NCBI RefSeq assembly: GCF_016907815.1
Contig: NZ_JAFBCQ010000001.1
Span: 1,674,001-1,738,000 of the forward strand
DNA length: 64,000 bases
Direction of reading: 5' to 3'
Source: Microbacterium aurum
Lineage (GTDB): Bacteria > Actinomycetota > Actinomycetes > Actinomycetales > Microbacteriaceae
This document shows positions 44,507 to 53,451 of the stretch, in pieces; the stretch's first letter is position 1; each line of letters opens with the position of its first letter. Under the pieces are notes generated by a model, which made no database searches, was not told the DNA's origin, and saw only the letters and a list, made by a program, of their open reading frames with translations. A program made the position numbers and the translations under genes.

Positions 44507-46504
44507 ATGCATGCTCCCAAGCAAGTCGTCTTTGGGCAGTCGCTCGAACTCGTGGACGGCACGTACAAGGTCGTCGGACTCGCTGGCAACTTGTTCCGGC
44601 TCCGTAACGAGTTCACCGACGAAATAGTTCTGCTCACCCTTCTCGAGCTGCACCGGCTGATGGTGCCTGGTGAGGAGGTGGAAATGGAAGAACTCATGGA
44701 GCCGCCTGTTTCCCTCCTCGAAGACCTGGACAGCCTCAACGCTGACGACCGGGCCCTCATCCCGCACCTGCAGGAACTGCTGGATGGAACCCCTGCCGTG
44801 GGGGACACATCTCGCCCGCAGTACGCCACTCACCTCCCGATGAAGCAACGACTCGAGTGCAAGGTATTGGAGCTTGAAAAGCTTCGTATGCCAGTGGCTA
44901 TGCGAACGCTTCAGCGACGCTTCGAGCGATTCAGAAAGGGCGGGGTCGCGGCGCTCGGCGATAAGCGCACGACGGGTCGAAAGGAGAAGGCTTTCGCGCG
45001 CGTAGAAGAGAGCGTCATCGTGGCCCTCCGTCGCGTGCTGAACCGTCACGCTGGCCGTACCAAGACGTCGTACTCTGCGTTGCGGGCGGAACTGAAGCTG
45101 GAGCTGCAGGAGGAGTTCCCCCACCCGAATGACCGTCCAACCCTGCCCTCTGTATCGAGCGTTGAGCGGTACGTCAAGCAACTCTCCGGAGACCAGAACC
45201 CGACAACGCCAGGGCAGTTGCGCACAACCGCCGCACTTGTGCCGAAGCACACTTTCCAAAAGCGTGCGGTGAGCGCACCTGGGGATGAATGTCAGATGGA
45301 CACGACCTGGTTCGACGCGTTTGTGCGAATGCCGGACGGACAGGTACTGCGACCTCATCTGACGACCCTGATGGACAAGCGAACGCGGAGCATCATCGGA
45401 TTCCACTTCACCAATGGGGCCCCTACGTCGGACGACCATGCGTGGCTCATCGCGCGAACGCTCGTCCCGCACGCCCTCCGGCCGTGGAGCGCGCAGTACG
45501 CCGAGCTCGAGCTGCCCGAGATGCCGTGGGCTCGGTACGTCGAAAGCGAAGACCACGCCTACGACACTTTCCGGCCGTACATTTTCCCGCGTCGCATCCT
45601 CATCGACAACGGCCAGGACTTCAGAGGCATTCTCGTCAAAGCAACCTGCACTCGCTACGGCATCCACCTGACAGAGACGCCACCGCGCACACCAACAGGC
45701 AAGCCTCATGTGGAACGGCACTTCGCCACCATCAAAACGATGTTCACCCGCCACTTGGACGGGTTCGTCGGAGGGAGCGTGGCTGAGAGAGGGAAAGAGC
45801 CCGAGAAGGAGAACGTCCTGGAACTTCGAGTCGTCATCGAGATGTTCGACCGTTGGGTCGCGCTGGTCTGGCAGAACCGGGAGCACGAAGGGCTTATCGA
45901 CCCGCTCGACCCGCAGACTGTCCACTCGCCGAACACGATGTACGCCGCGTCCATCGCCCTTACCGGCCACTTCATGATGCCGCTCGGCGAGGAGGACTAC
46001 ATCGCCCTGATGCCTCGCGAGCCGCGCACCATCCAGACTGACGGCATCTCGTTTCGGAACCGCACGTACGACAGCCCGCACCTCGGTCCCATGCGTCTGC
46101 AGAAGGACAAGGACGGCAAGGGCATCGAGCACTATGTGCACTACGACCGCAACGACCCATCCCAGGTATGGGTGCGGTCCACCGAAGACGGCCACTGGAT
46201 TACCTGCGGGTGGACTGACGACGCTGGACTCCACCGACCGAACGAACGTCGGTTGCTCCACGAAGCACGGAACCTGGCTACTTCGACGAAGCGCTTCTCG
46301 AACGACGAAGCTCACGAACTCGCACTTCAGTTCCGCGCAGAGGCTGTCACCGCACAGCGCAGGAGCCAGGAAGCGTCTAAGCCCAAATCCAAGCGCACGA
46401 GCAAGCCCCGACAAAACCGCGGCTTCATCAACGTGGAGCCCACCCCCGACCGCAGCAGGGCCATCGCCGACTTCATGGACGTCGACGAGCTCCCTTTCGC
46501 CTGA
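44507..46504 (+). CDS. tnsB: TnsB-like DDE transposase
   Basis: 665 residues, plus strand. The DD35E triad is Asp265 (ECQMDTTWFD), Asp367 (ILIDNGQDF) and Glu403 (GKPHVERHF). An N-terminal winged-helix region (MPVAMRTLQRRFERFRKGG) should bind the transposon ends, and a basic C-terminal tail (KPKSKRTSKPRQN) may contact TnsC. It catalyses the 3' strand cut and strand transfer. A long minus-strand frame over this gene is a shadow. Confidence 0.9.
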   Translation: MHAPKQVVFGQSLELVDGTYKVVGLAGNLFRLRNEFTDEIVLLTLLELHRLMVPGEEVEMEELMEPPVSLLEDLDSLNADDRALIPHLQELLDGTPAVGDTSRPQYATHLPMKQRLECKVLELEKLRMPVAMRTLQRRFERFRKGGVAALGDKRTTGRKEKAFARVEESVIVALRRVLNRHAGRTKTSYSALRAELKLELQEEFPHPNDRPTLPSVSSVERYVKQLSGDQNPTTPGQLRTTAALVPKHTFQKRAVSAPGDECQMDTTWFDAFVRMPDGQVLRPHLTTLMDKRTRSIIGFHFTNGAPTSDDHAWLIARTLVPHALRPWSAQYAELELPEMPWARYVESEDHAYDTFRPYIFPRRILIDNGQDFRGILVKATCTRYGIHLTETPPRTPTGKPHVERHFATIKTMFTRHLDGFVGGSVAERGKEPEKENVLELRVVIEMFDRWVALVWQNREHEGLIDPLDPQTVHSPNTMYAASIALTGHFMMPLGEEDYIALMPREPRTIQTDGISFRNRTYDSPHLGPMRLQKDKDGKGIEHYVHYDRNDPSQVWVRSTEDGHWITCGWTDDAGLHRPNERRLLHEARNLATSTKRFSNDEAHELALQFRAEAVTAQRRSQEASKPKSKRTSKPRQNRGFINVEPTPDRSRAIADFMDVDELPFA

Positions 46505-46526
46505 CTTCCCGACATCGAAAGACGAC

Positions 46527-47600
46527 ATGACATCTCCAATCGACTCCGAGCCCATCGGTCACTTCGACCGTGAAAGCACGCTTCTGCCGCTCCTGGAAGC
46601 ACACGAAACTCCTCAGCCCGAAGCCATGACGCTGTCCCAGTTCCAGTCGCTGAGCAAGCAAGAGAGGGCCGCGTTTGATGGCCGTCGCCTCGACAGAATC
46701 GTTGGCAGCATCGACATCAAGACGCCGGTCATGAATGAGCTTCTCCTCGAAGTTCGCCGGGCCGCTCTGCGTGCGAACCGCGCCGTCGGCCGCACTGGCG
46801 TGGTCCTCTCCGGGCCGCCGACCGCCGGCAAGACCACCGCGGCGTTCCATGCGATGGTTGAAGGCCTCCAGCGTCACCAACGGCTGAACCCGGAGTGGAA
46901 GAATCTCGGCCACTGTCCGGTCGTATACGTCGAAACCCCGTCGTCCTGCACCGCGAAGAACCTCATGGGGCGGTTCCTGACCTTCCTCGACCTGCCCTTC
47001 ACCTCTCACATGACCGTCGAGGAGCGCACCAAGGTTGTCACTGAGCAACTCGTTCGGCGCCGCACCTCTCTCATCGTTATCGACGAGATGCAGAACATGG
47101 CCTTCAATAGTCGCGGTCACTCTGAAACACAGCAGGCGACGAAGAACCTCATGAACGCTATCCCCGCGGTCCCGCTCTACGTTGGCTTCAACCTGGAGAA
47201 GAAGCTGCACTCCGACGCCGGGCTCGGCGCCCAGTTCGCATCCCGTTCCTCCCTCGTGTCGCTCGGACATTTCGGGAACCGCACCGCCGAAGAGGAGAGG
47301 CTCTGGGCTCGCGTGGTCTACTCCTTCGAGAAGCAACTCGGGCTGCTTGCTCAGGAGCCGAAGTCGCTCCTCACACACTGCCCGTACCTTTGGGACCGAA
47401 CCCGAGGGTCCATCGGGGCACTATCCCGCCTCCTAACCACGGTGGCACTCGACCTCATCGCCGCGGGTGACCCCGAGACGGAGTTCATCACCCGGGAACA
47501 CCTGGATTCGGTGAAGCTCGACCTGACAAGCGAACGCGCACTTCTTCGCGCTGAGGAGAACGCGGCCGGCGCACGAAAGAAGTCCGCTCGTGCTGCTTGA
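46527..47600 (+). CDS. tnsC: TnsC/TniB-like AAA+ ATPase
   Basis: 357 residues from the ATG at 46527. Walker A is GPPTAGKTT (96-104) and Walker B SLIVIDEMQN (181-190). The protein forms the ATP-dependent link between target selector and transposase in Tn7-like elements. It is 22 bases after tnsB and overlaps the tniQ-like gene by 11 bases, so the set is one operon. Confidence 0.9.
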   Translation: MTSPIDSEPIGHFDRESTLLPLLEAHETPQPEAMTLSQFQSLSKQERAAFDGRRLDRIVGSIDIKTPVMNELLLEVRRAALRANRAVGRTGVVLSGPPTAGKTTAAFHAMVEGLQRHQRLNPEWKNLGHCPVVYVETPSSCTAKNLMGRFLTFLDLPFTSHMTVEERTKVVTEQLVRRRTSLIVIDEMQNMAFNSRGHSETQQATKNLMNAIPAVPLYVGFNLEKKLHSDAGLGAQFASRSSLVSLGHFGNRTAEEERLWARVVYSFEKQLGLLAQEPKSLLTHCPYLWDRTRGSIGALSRLLTTVALDLIAAGDPETEFITREHLDSVKLDLTSERALLRAEENAAGARKKSARAA

Positions 47601-49668
47601 GGCGGTGGGCACGCTCGCAGTCCGCGTTCGACCCGCGCGCTACGAGACGCTGGCGAGCTACGAGCGTCGCCTACGCGTGGCGAACGGATACACCGACCGC
47701 GCTTGGAACGTGGCGGTCAACGAAGCCGTCCGGATGTCGGGGAGCCCTTCTCGCGCAGCAGTCATCGAGCAGTTCAGTCAACTCCGCGGCGACCACTTCG
47801 AACGATACGACAATGCGGATCACCCTCATCCTGGTGGCCAGCGCTGCGGAGACTGCGAGTGGAATCTCACTGAGCGGTATGCATGCGTCCTGTGTACCCG
47901 CGGCGACTTCGTAGAGCAGCGGCCGCACGATGGCGCGCGGATCTGCAACCGTCATATGCGGTGGGTTGGACCGCGAACGCGACCTGAGGACCAGTTCGCG
48001 GTCGACCTCGCGACACTCCGAGCCGACCGGGAGTACCGCCAGCTCCGACGCACGGGTCACATCGACGCGACGAAGCTCTCCGAGGTGGTCGCATGCGTCG
48101 AGGCGTGGGCCTCGGCATCGAGCGAGCCTATGAACGATGCGCAGATGTTCCGCGCCGCGATCGCGATGACGAGAGGCCTTGTCCGTTCGGGGCTGCTGGA
48201 AGACGCAGCGATGTCTGCGAAAACGCGGCGTGGGATGCTGGAGTCGGTATGCGCCTTTGCTGTGCGCGGCTCGAACATCAACGTTCTCGTTGACGCCGTC
48301 GCCCTCCTTCTTCGCGCCGACCGCCTCGCCGGTCCCCACCGCGCCCACGCCCTCCACCGTGGTGAGACGCTTGCCGCATCCGATGCACCAGAGGACACGG
48401 TTGAACTAACCTCCAGCTTCTACCCGCGGGTTCGACACCTTCAGCTCACGCAGTTGGTGGCGGTCAGGCAGCCCGGGGACCGCTTCATCCAGGCGGAACG
48501 GCTGGACCGGGAGGCAGATTACGTCTGTCCGAAGGGGCACCAGTTCTCGTCCACCGGACGTGTGCTTCGGAACTCAAAGTCGAGCGGCGGCTGCGGCTAC
48601 TGCGCTCGGAAAAAGGTCGCGCCTGAGACGTCACTCGCCGCAACGCATCCGCATCTCAAAGCCTCGTGGCACCCGACGAAGAACGGCGATGTGCAACCGG
48701 AGGACGTTCTCGCTGGGACCGGCGATGAATACTTCTGGCTATGCGATGAGGGGCACACGTTCAAGACGAGCCCCAACGCTCGGACGACGTCGGGGACCGG
48801 TTGCGGTTACTGCGCGAACATCCTGGTTGACGAGTCGAACTGCCTCCGCACGACGCACCCGCACCTCGCTGTCGATCTGAACGACGAGGCGAATGACGGC
48901 GTAACCGCGGACAACGTCGTCGCAGGCTCTGAGTTAGTCCTCGCATGGATCTGCCCACTCGGGCACGATTATTGGACCGCGCCCGTGTATCGTGCCGGCG
49001 GCTCGAACTGCCACGTGTGCACCCACCAGGTTGTTCATCCGACTACTTGCCTTGCTGCGACCCACCCCGAGATCGCGGCGATGTGGCACGACACTCTCAA
49101 CGGGGATCGCACGCCCTACGACGTCTTCGCGGGCTCGATGGAAAAGGCCTGGTTCGACTGCGGGGAGGGCCACGCGTACGACGGTGCCATCGTCAGTCGC
49201 GTCAAGGGAGTCGGCTGCCGCTATTGCTCAAACCGAGCGGTTTGCGAGAGCAATTCGATGCGTGTTACCCGGCCAGACCTCGCGGCGCAGCTGCACCCAA
49301 CGAAGAATGGCGCGCACACGCCAGACACGCTGGTTGCAGGGACGAGTCACAAGCTGTGGTGGCTGTGCAAACTCGGCCACGACTGGGAGGTCTCCGGCGA
49401 CAATCGTGTCCGGCAGGGCACTGGCTGTCCCTACTGCTCCAACAAGAAGGTGTGGCCCGGGTACAACGACATGGCCACCACCCGCCCAGACCTCGCCGCT
49501 GAGCTTCACCCCACCCTGAACGGCAGCATCGGAGCGGACAGCGTCGTGGCCGGAACTGGGAAGCGGCTTCACTGGCTATGCCCGTGTGGCCACGTCTGGC
49601 CCGCGACGGGGGACGCCCGTGCAAACAGGGGGCGTGGGTGCGCCAAGTGCAAAAAGCTACGTAAGTGA
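47590..49668 (+). CDS. TniQ/TnsD-like target selector with six C-terminal zinc ribbons
   Basis: 692 residues. The first 310 resemble TniQ: RYETLASYERRLRVANGY at the start, then a zinc cluster CGDCEWN...CVLC...CNRHMRW. From about residue 312 (48520) to the end there are six zinc-ribbon repeats of the C-x3-GH...C-x2-C type (CPKGH, CDEGH, CPLGH, CGEGH, CKLGH, CPCGH), spaced 69-72 residues and joined by THPHLxxxWHPTKNGD-like linkers. These match the DUF4379-type zinc-ribbon family, which occurs in tandem arrays. They probably read DNA, so the array may define the insertion target. The GTG start lies inside tnsC. Confidence 0.8.
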   Translation: MLLEAVGTLAVRVRPARYETLASYERRLRVANGYTDRAWNVAVNEAVRMSGSPSRAAVIEQFSQLRGDHFERYDNADHPHPGGQRCGDCEWNLTERYACVLCTRGDFVEQRPHDGARICNRHMRWVGPRTRPEDQFAVDLATLRADREYRQLRRTGHIDATKLSEVVACVEAWASASSEPMNDAQMFRAAIAMTRGLVRSGLLEDAAMSAKTRRGMLESVCAFAVRGSNINVLVDAVALLLRADRLAGPHRAHALHRGETLAASDAPEDTVELTSSFYPRVRHLQLTQLVAVRQPGDRFIQAERLDREADYVCPKGHQFSSTGRVLRNSKSSGGCGYCARKKVAPETSLAATHPHLKASWHPTKNGDVQPEDVLAGTGDEYFWLCDEGHTFKTSPNARTTSGTGCGYCANILVDESNCLRTTHPHLAVDLNDEANDGVTADNVVAGSELVLAWICPLGHDYWTAPVYRAGGSNCHVCTHQVVHPTTCLAATHPEIAAMWHDTLNGDRTPYDVFAGSMEKAWFDCGEGHAYDGAIVSRVKGVGCRYCSNRAVCESNSMRVTRPDLAAQLHPTKNGAHTPDTLVAGTSHKLWWLCKLGHDWEVSGDNRVRQGTGCPYCSNKKVWPGYNDMATTRPDLAAELHPTLNGSIGADSVVAGTGKRLHWLCPCGHVWPATGDARANRGRGCAKCKKLRK

Positions 49669-50385
49669 GTCGACGTAGTCGTTCATGTCGGCGGAGACGA
49701 CCTCGCCGACATATACGGTGCCGTGGCCGGATAGGTGCTTGGAAGATAGCAACTTCTGGTCATCGGCCGGTAGGTTCACGTAAACCACACCGCCCACGTA
49801 AATCGGTGGGTTGCGCCCGCGTCCCGCCTCGTGTGCGAGGTGAGCCGCGCTGTTCACCACGTCACCCATGTAGACGACGTCGTTGATGCCGCTTCCGCTG
49901 AAACCGGCTTTGATCATCAGCGCGCGCCCGTCGTCAACCCCGATGCCGATCTGAAGCGCGCCGATGTTCTTCTTGGCGTAGTGATGATTCAGGAGCCTCA
50001 GCAGAGTGTTGGCGCGACATGCGACGTCGAACACTTGCGTGATGTCGGACACGAACGGGGTGTTGTAGACGGCCCAGACGCAGTCTCCTACGATGCTCAC
50101 CTCTCTGACGTTGGGGATGGAGTTGAGCACCGCGACCATCTCGGAGATGAAGGCGCGGTAGATTTTCGCGAGAGTCGGGCGCTTGTACTTCGCTGTCAGT
50201 CCCGACGAGTCTCGTACGTCGATGAAGATTGCCGAGCACGTGCTGTAGAAACCGTTGGTGAAGGTGAGCTTGTCTCGGTCCGGCAGCGAGTCGGTTTCCT
50301 CGAAGGATCCCGCCGGCTGGTCGAGAATCGACTTGATTCGGTCGGAACTGGTCACGTGGCTGTACGGCTTGTAGTTGCCATCCAT
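49657..50385 (-). CDS. pycC: Pycsar-type nucleotide cyclase
   Basis: 242 residues from the ATG at 50385. It has a class III cyclase domain: SAIFIDVRDSSGLT with metal-binding Asp56, and VSIVGDCVWAVYN with Asp101. The short stand-alone form and its partner gene fit the pyrimidine cyclases (cCMP/cUMP) of Pycsar antiphage defence rather than a general adenylate cyclase. The base specificity cannot be read from sequence alone. Its ATG overlaps the stop of the effector gene (TGATG), and its 3' end overlaps the tniQ-like gene by 12 bases. Confidence 0.75.
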   Translation of the reverse strand: MDGNYKPYSHVTSSDRIKSILDQPAGSFEETDSLPDRDKLTFTNGFYSTCSAIFIDVRDSSGLTAKYKRPTLAKIYRAFISEMVAVLNSIPNVREVSIVGDCVWAVYNTPFVSDITQVFDVACRANTLLRLLNHHYAKKNIGALQIGIGVDDGRALMIKAGFSGSGINDVVYMGDVVNSAAHLAHEAGRGRNPPIYVGGVVYVNLPADDQKLLSSKHLSGHGTVYVGEVVSADMNDYVDSLT

Positions 50386-51020
50386 CAGGTGGCCGCCGAG
50401 TTCGCTACCCCGATGAGAATCGCGAGAAGTGCGACAGTCGCGCCGGCCGTGACTGCGGATCGGATGGCCCACTTCGACCATCGCATCTTCGAGGAGGCAA
50501 TCTTTGCATTTGCATGAACCTGATCTGCGAGGTCTCGAGTCAGTTCATTGGGGTTGGCCGTGAGCGTGTGTAGGACATCTACGTAGCGGGGGCGGTCGCC
50601 CTTGAAGTTCTTGCTGATGCTTCCATAGAACAGTCGGTTGATCGCGTCCTTCGAGCGATCCGTGTCCTTCCACCGCGGGGTGAGGGTCCATGCGCACAGT
50701 GCACCGGTGATGACGATGAGCGCACAGGCGAGGATCACGACGAAGTCGAAAGCGGGAGTCCTCGACTTGAAGTCCCTGACAAGGTTGAACAGCATCGTCG
50801 CGAGGACGCCGGTAAACGCCAGCGAGACGCCAGCCTTCGCGTCAGCGTGACGGATCCACTCGTTGACCAGGCTGAGGGCCTTCCAAGCATGATCTGGGTT
50901 GGCCGCCGTTCCTTCAGACAGCGTCGCGCTTGTCGCCGCCGCCGAGGACTCCAGCGTGGACTTGCGGTCGCGACGACGTTTTCGCCAGTTGAACGGATTC
51001 AGCACGCGGTCAGAGTACAT
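50385..51020 (-). CDS. pycTM: Pycsar-type membrane effector (PycTM, DUF5706-like)
   Basis: 211 residues from the ATG at 51020. NEWIRHADAKAGVSLAFTGVLATMLFN is the typical start of PycTM proteins, followed by a second membrane segment (VVILACALIVITGALCAW) and a C-terminal third (AVTAGATVALLAILIGV). Such effectors sense a cyclic nucleotide and damage the membrane on infection. It is translated together with the cyclase gene. Confidence 0.78.
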   Translation of the reverse strand: MYSDRVLNPFNWRKRRRDRKSTLESSAAATSATLSEGTAANPDHAWKALSLVNEWIRHADAKAGVSLAFTGVLATMLFNLVRDFKSRTPAFDFVVILACALIVITGALCAWTLTPRWKDTDRSKDAINRLFYGSISKNFKGDRPRYVDVLHTLTANPNELTRDLADQVHANAKIASSKMRWSKWAIRSAVTAGATVALLAILIGVANSAAT

Positions 51021-51091
51021 GCGCCCCCGACATGCGGTCGCGCGCGAAGCCGGCTTCCGGGCACCCATGCATCTCTGCCAACATCTGGACT

Positions 51092-52564
51092 ATGAGTTCA
51101 GAGGACGAACCCTCCATCTTCTTCAGCGCATACTTCGGCGTGCATCGAGAAGAGCTGGATGCTTACGGGGCGTTCGACCTCAACCTTTTGGCTGACGTGC
51201 CCTTGTTCGTCGATCCCTTCCTCCTATTCAACAGCGCAAAGCCCGCGTATCAGGAGCTTCACGAAGGCATCCTGACCTACCTTCGCTACCTCAAGTCGCT
51301 GTCCGGTGAAGAACTCAGCGACGCGACGATCCGAGATCTCTTCCGGTTCCAGGAGGTCCGCCAGAACTGGTTCGGCTACTGCGAGCTTGGCAACCGCGGT
51401 CAGGGCCTCGGTACCGACTTCGCTCGTGCGCTTCGCCTCTCCGTCGGACGGGTTGTCGCGAACGAGGGGGAGAGCACTAGCACGGCCAGCAGCCACTTGG
51501 AGAAGGTGTCTCTGATTCAGAGACGGGTAGGTCTCGACAAGATCAGCGACTTCACGACGAACCTCATCAAAGACTTCCTAGTCGAATACACCGAGACGTT
51601 CGCGCGCGATCACATCAGCGACGACCGCTGCGCCGACGTCATGGTGAAGCGGATCCGCTTCAGCCCCGTCACGCAGACATGGGTCGATGAGATCCATCGT
51701 CTCCCGATGTTCGAAGACGACTACGTCCTGCTCACGCCAACGGACATGCTCGTCCACGAGGACACTTGGATCAACTACAGCGACATGGTCGCTCGCTATC
51801 CCGAGATCGCGGCGGCGGTCGACGACGACGTCTTGCGGGACAAGATGAATCGCTACTTTTACGGCGCGCTCGGAGACTCCGTCAAGAAGTCCGACGTCGA
51901 TGCCGCGCGCGCTCACACCCTGCAATCCCTTCCGGAGCTCATTGACATCTACATCAAGCTGAAGGAGGACTCAGCCGAGGGTGCAGTAGCGGTTAGTACT
52001 GAGGAACTTGCTCGACTTCGCGCAGTATTCGTCGAGCACTTCTCGGATGTGTTGCGTGGCTTCCTCGCCGAACCGGAGCTGGCGGGCCGGCCGAGCATGA
52101 CTAGCTTCGATGAAGCCAAGTTCCGCTGCGCGGTCTTCAAACGTTGGGTTGAGAACAAGGAAGGCTGGAAGAGCCTCAACAGTGCAAAGGGTCATGCGAG
52201 TGAGGCGGAGGTCCAGCGCCTCATCTTCCTTGCCCTGCAGGCGAGCGAGTTCGACGTAAACCGCGAGGTGAACAACGGCCAGGGCCCAGTCGACTTCAAG
52301 CTAAGTGCCGGAGCGACGGACTCGGCATTAATAGAGGTCAAGCTGGCGAGCAACACCAGCTTGAGGCGGAACCTAGAGAATCAGGTCGAGGTTTACAAGA
52401 AGGCGAACGAGACCAAGTTCGCTGTGAAGCTCATCGTCTTCTACACGGAAGCTGAGAAGACGAAGGTGGAGAAGATTCTGAAGGATCTCGACGTGGCCGA
52501 GACGGAATGGATCGTGTTGGTGGATGCTCGTAGCGACAACAAGCCGACGGGATCGATGGCCTGA
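51092..52564 (+). CDS. PD-(D/E)XK nuclease-domain protein, unrecognised family
   Basis: 490 residues from the ATG at 51092. The C-terminal part contains a PD-(D/E)XK active site: GPVDFKL (Asp401) and ALIEVKLAS (Glu415, Lys417), followed by NLENQVEVYKKAN. The N-terminal 380 residues (FFSAYFGVHREELDAYGAFDLNLLADVPLFVDPFLLF onward) are not a domain I can name. Being next to the Pycsar-like pair and inside the island suggests a defence nuclease. It is divergent from the Pycsar genes with a 71-bp gap. Confidence 0.65.
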   Translation: MSSEDEPSIFFSAYFGVHREELDAYGAFDLNLLADVPLFVDPFLLFNSAKPAYQELHEGILTYLRYLKSLSGEELSDATIRDLFRFQEVRQNWFGYCELGNRGQGLGTDFARALRLSVGRVVANEGESTSTASSHLEKVSLIQRRVGLDKISDFTTNLIKDFLVEYTETFARDHISDDRCADVMVKRIRFSPVTQTWVDEIHRLPMFEDDYVLLTPTDMLVHEDTWINYSDMVARYPEIAAAVDDDVLRDKMNRYFYGALGDSVKKSDVDAARAHTLQSLPELIDIYIKLKEDSAEGAVAVSTEELARLRAVFVEHFSDVLRGFLAEPELAGRPSMTSFDEAKFRCAVFKRWVENKEGWKSLNSAKGHASEAEVQRLIFLALQASEFDVNREVNNGQGPVDFKLSAGATDSALIEVKLASNTSLRRNLENQVEVYKKANETKFAVKLIVFYTEAEKTKVEKILKDLDVAETEWIVLVDARSDNKPTGSMA

Positions 52565-52626
52565 GGGGTGAACTGCCGTCGGGGCGAGACTCCCGCCGAT
52601 TCTGCGTGTTTACAGGGCTCCAGGAC

Positions 52627-52718
52627 TGCGCCAACTTCTACGACGCAGAGCCGGAAGAAACTCGCCGCGAGACTTCAGTGTTCTCCTGCGCCAACTACGA
52701 CATTCCTGCGCCACGTTG
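52627..52718. repeat. TGCGCCA direct repeats, candidate transposon end
   Basis: TGCGCCAACT followed by TCTACGAC or ACGAC occurs at 52627-52644 and 52687-52701; a third partial copy TGCGCCACGTTG begins at 52707. Start-to-start spacing is 60 and 20 bases. Ordered short repeats of this kind are typical of TnsB binding sites at the ends of Tn7-like elements. I could not find the matching set near tnsA. Confidence 0.45.
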
Positions 52719-52765
52719 TTAGCCGACGCACATCCCGATTCTGACTCCGGCCCGAAACGGCCGGT

Positions 52766-52807
52766 GAGAGGCCCGGATCCGCGGAATTCTGCGGATTCGG
52801 GCCTCTC
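52766..52807 (+). terminator. Terminator hairpin downstream of the nuclease gene
   Basis: A 10-bp GAGAGGCCCG / CGGGCCTCTC stem (52766-52775 with 52798-52807) encloses a further short paired segment. No T-run follows. It could serve the nuclease gene 200 bases upstream. Confidence 0.6.
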
Positions 52808-53451
52808 TCGTGCCTTCTCTCAATGGACAGAGGAGGACAGCAATGAACAGGAATGGCCGTTCGGCGTGGCACGAGGGGGGCACGAGTGCACCTTGCTCGG
52901 GAGAGCGGGGTCGCTCAGCAGCCGGAATCCGGTTGAGGTCGCCGGCGAGGCCCGTGCCACATCGTGCCACCGCGAGACGTGCGATTAGCGACAAATCCCT
53001 GATCAAGAGGTGTTCGCCCCGCGCCTCTTCCGGTACTGGCACGGCGTGGCACGCATGTCCTTTGCAGTCCGCTTCTGACCCTGGGAGGGCATGATGGCGG
53101 CTGAGATGAAGGCGACGGCGCCGGCGCGGCGAGAAGGGTGGGGAAGCCTGTGAAAGCTCCCATCCGGCCGCTGGCAAGCCCGCTACCCCGCCCCGGACGG
53201 CGGAAGCTATACAGCACGCACCGACGACGACAAGCCGCTCACTTTCCTCACGGGTGCAACGCGATGCGGGGGGCTCCGGGTTGGCAGCATTTGTCGGCAG
53301 CGTCGCTGAAGCCGACGACATGACTGCCGCTCAGCTGCATCACCCTTTGCCGATCTAGGTTGCTGCGTCGCAGCACGTCGTACGTGGTCTCGACGCTGGC
53401 CCGAGAGAGCATCCGCTCACGTTGACTCTCGCCTATTCGAGGTGAATGCGG
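52808..53451. other. Region without a recognisable gene
   Basis: No frame here shows a recognisable protein. The heptamer GTGGCAC or its complement appears at 52867, 52955, 52965 and 53046. An imperfect hairpin-like TGCTGCGTCGCAGCA lies near 53361. The section may be old mobile-element debris. Confidence 0.45.

Noticed and set aside
44501..46555. A 684-codon open frame on the minus strand
   Set aside because: It is the exact antisense of tnsB, has no recognisable motif, and reflects GC-rich codon bias of the real gene.
49657..50385. General adenylate cyclase for signalling
   Set aside because: The coupled membrane effector with the PycTM pattern and lack of sensor domains make a Pycsar-type cyclase more likely.
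52867..53052. Four copies of GTGGCAC or its complement
   Set aside because: A heptamer in irregular order and spacing in GC-rich DNA; too weak to call as a binding-site array, noted only in the region entry.
52719..53321. A 200-codon minus-strand frame in the gap after the nuclease gene
   Set aside because: Rich in Arg/Pro/Ser, no ribosome-binding site or motif, and it runs through a terminator hairpin.
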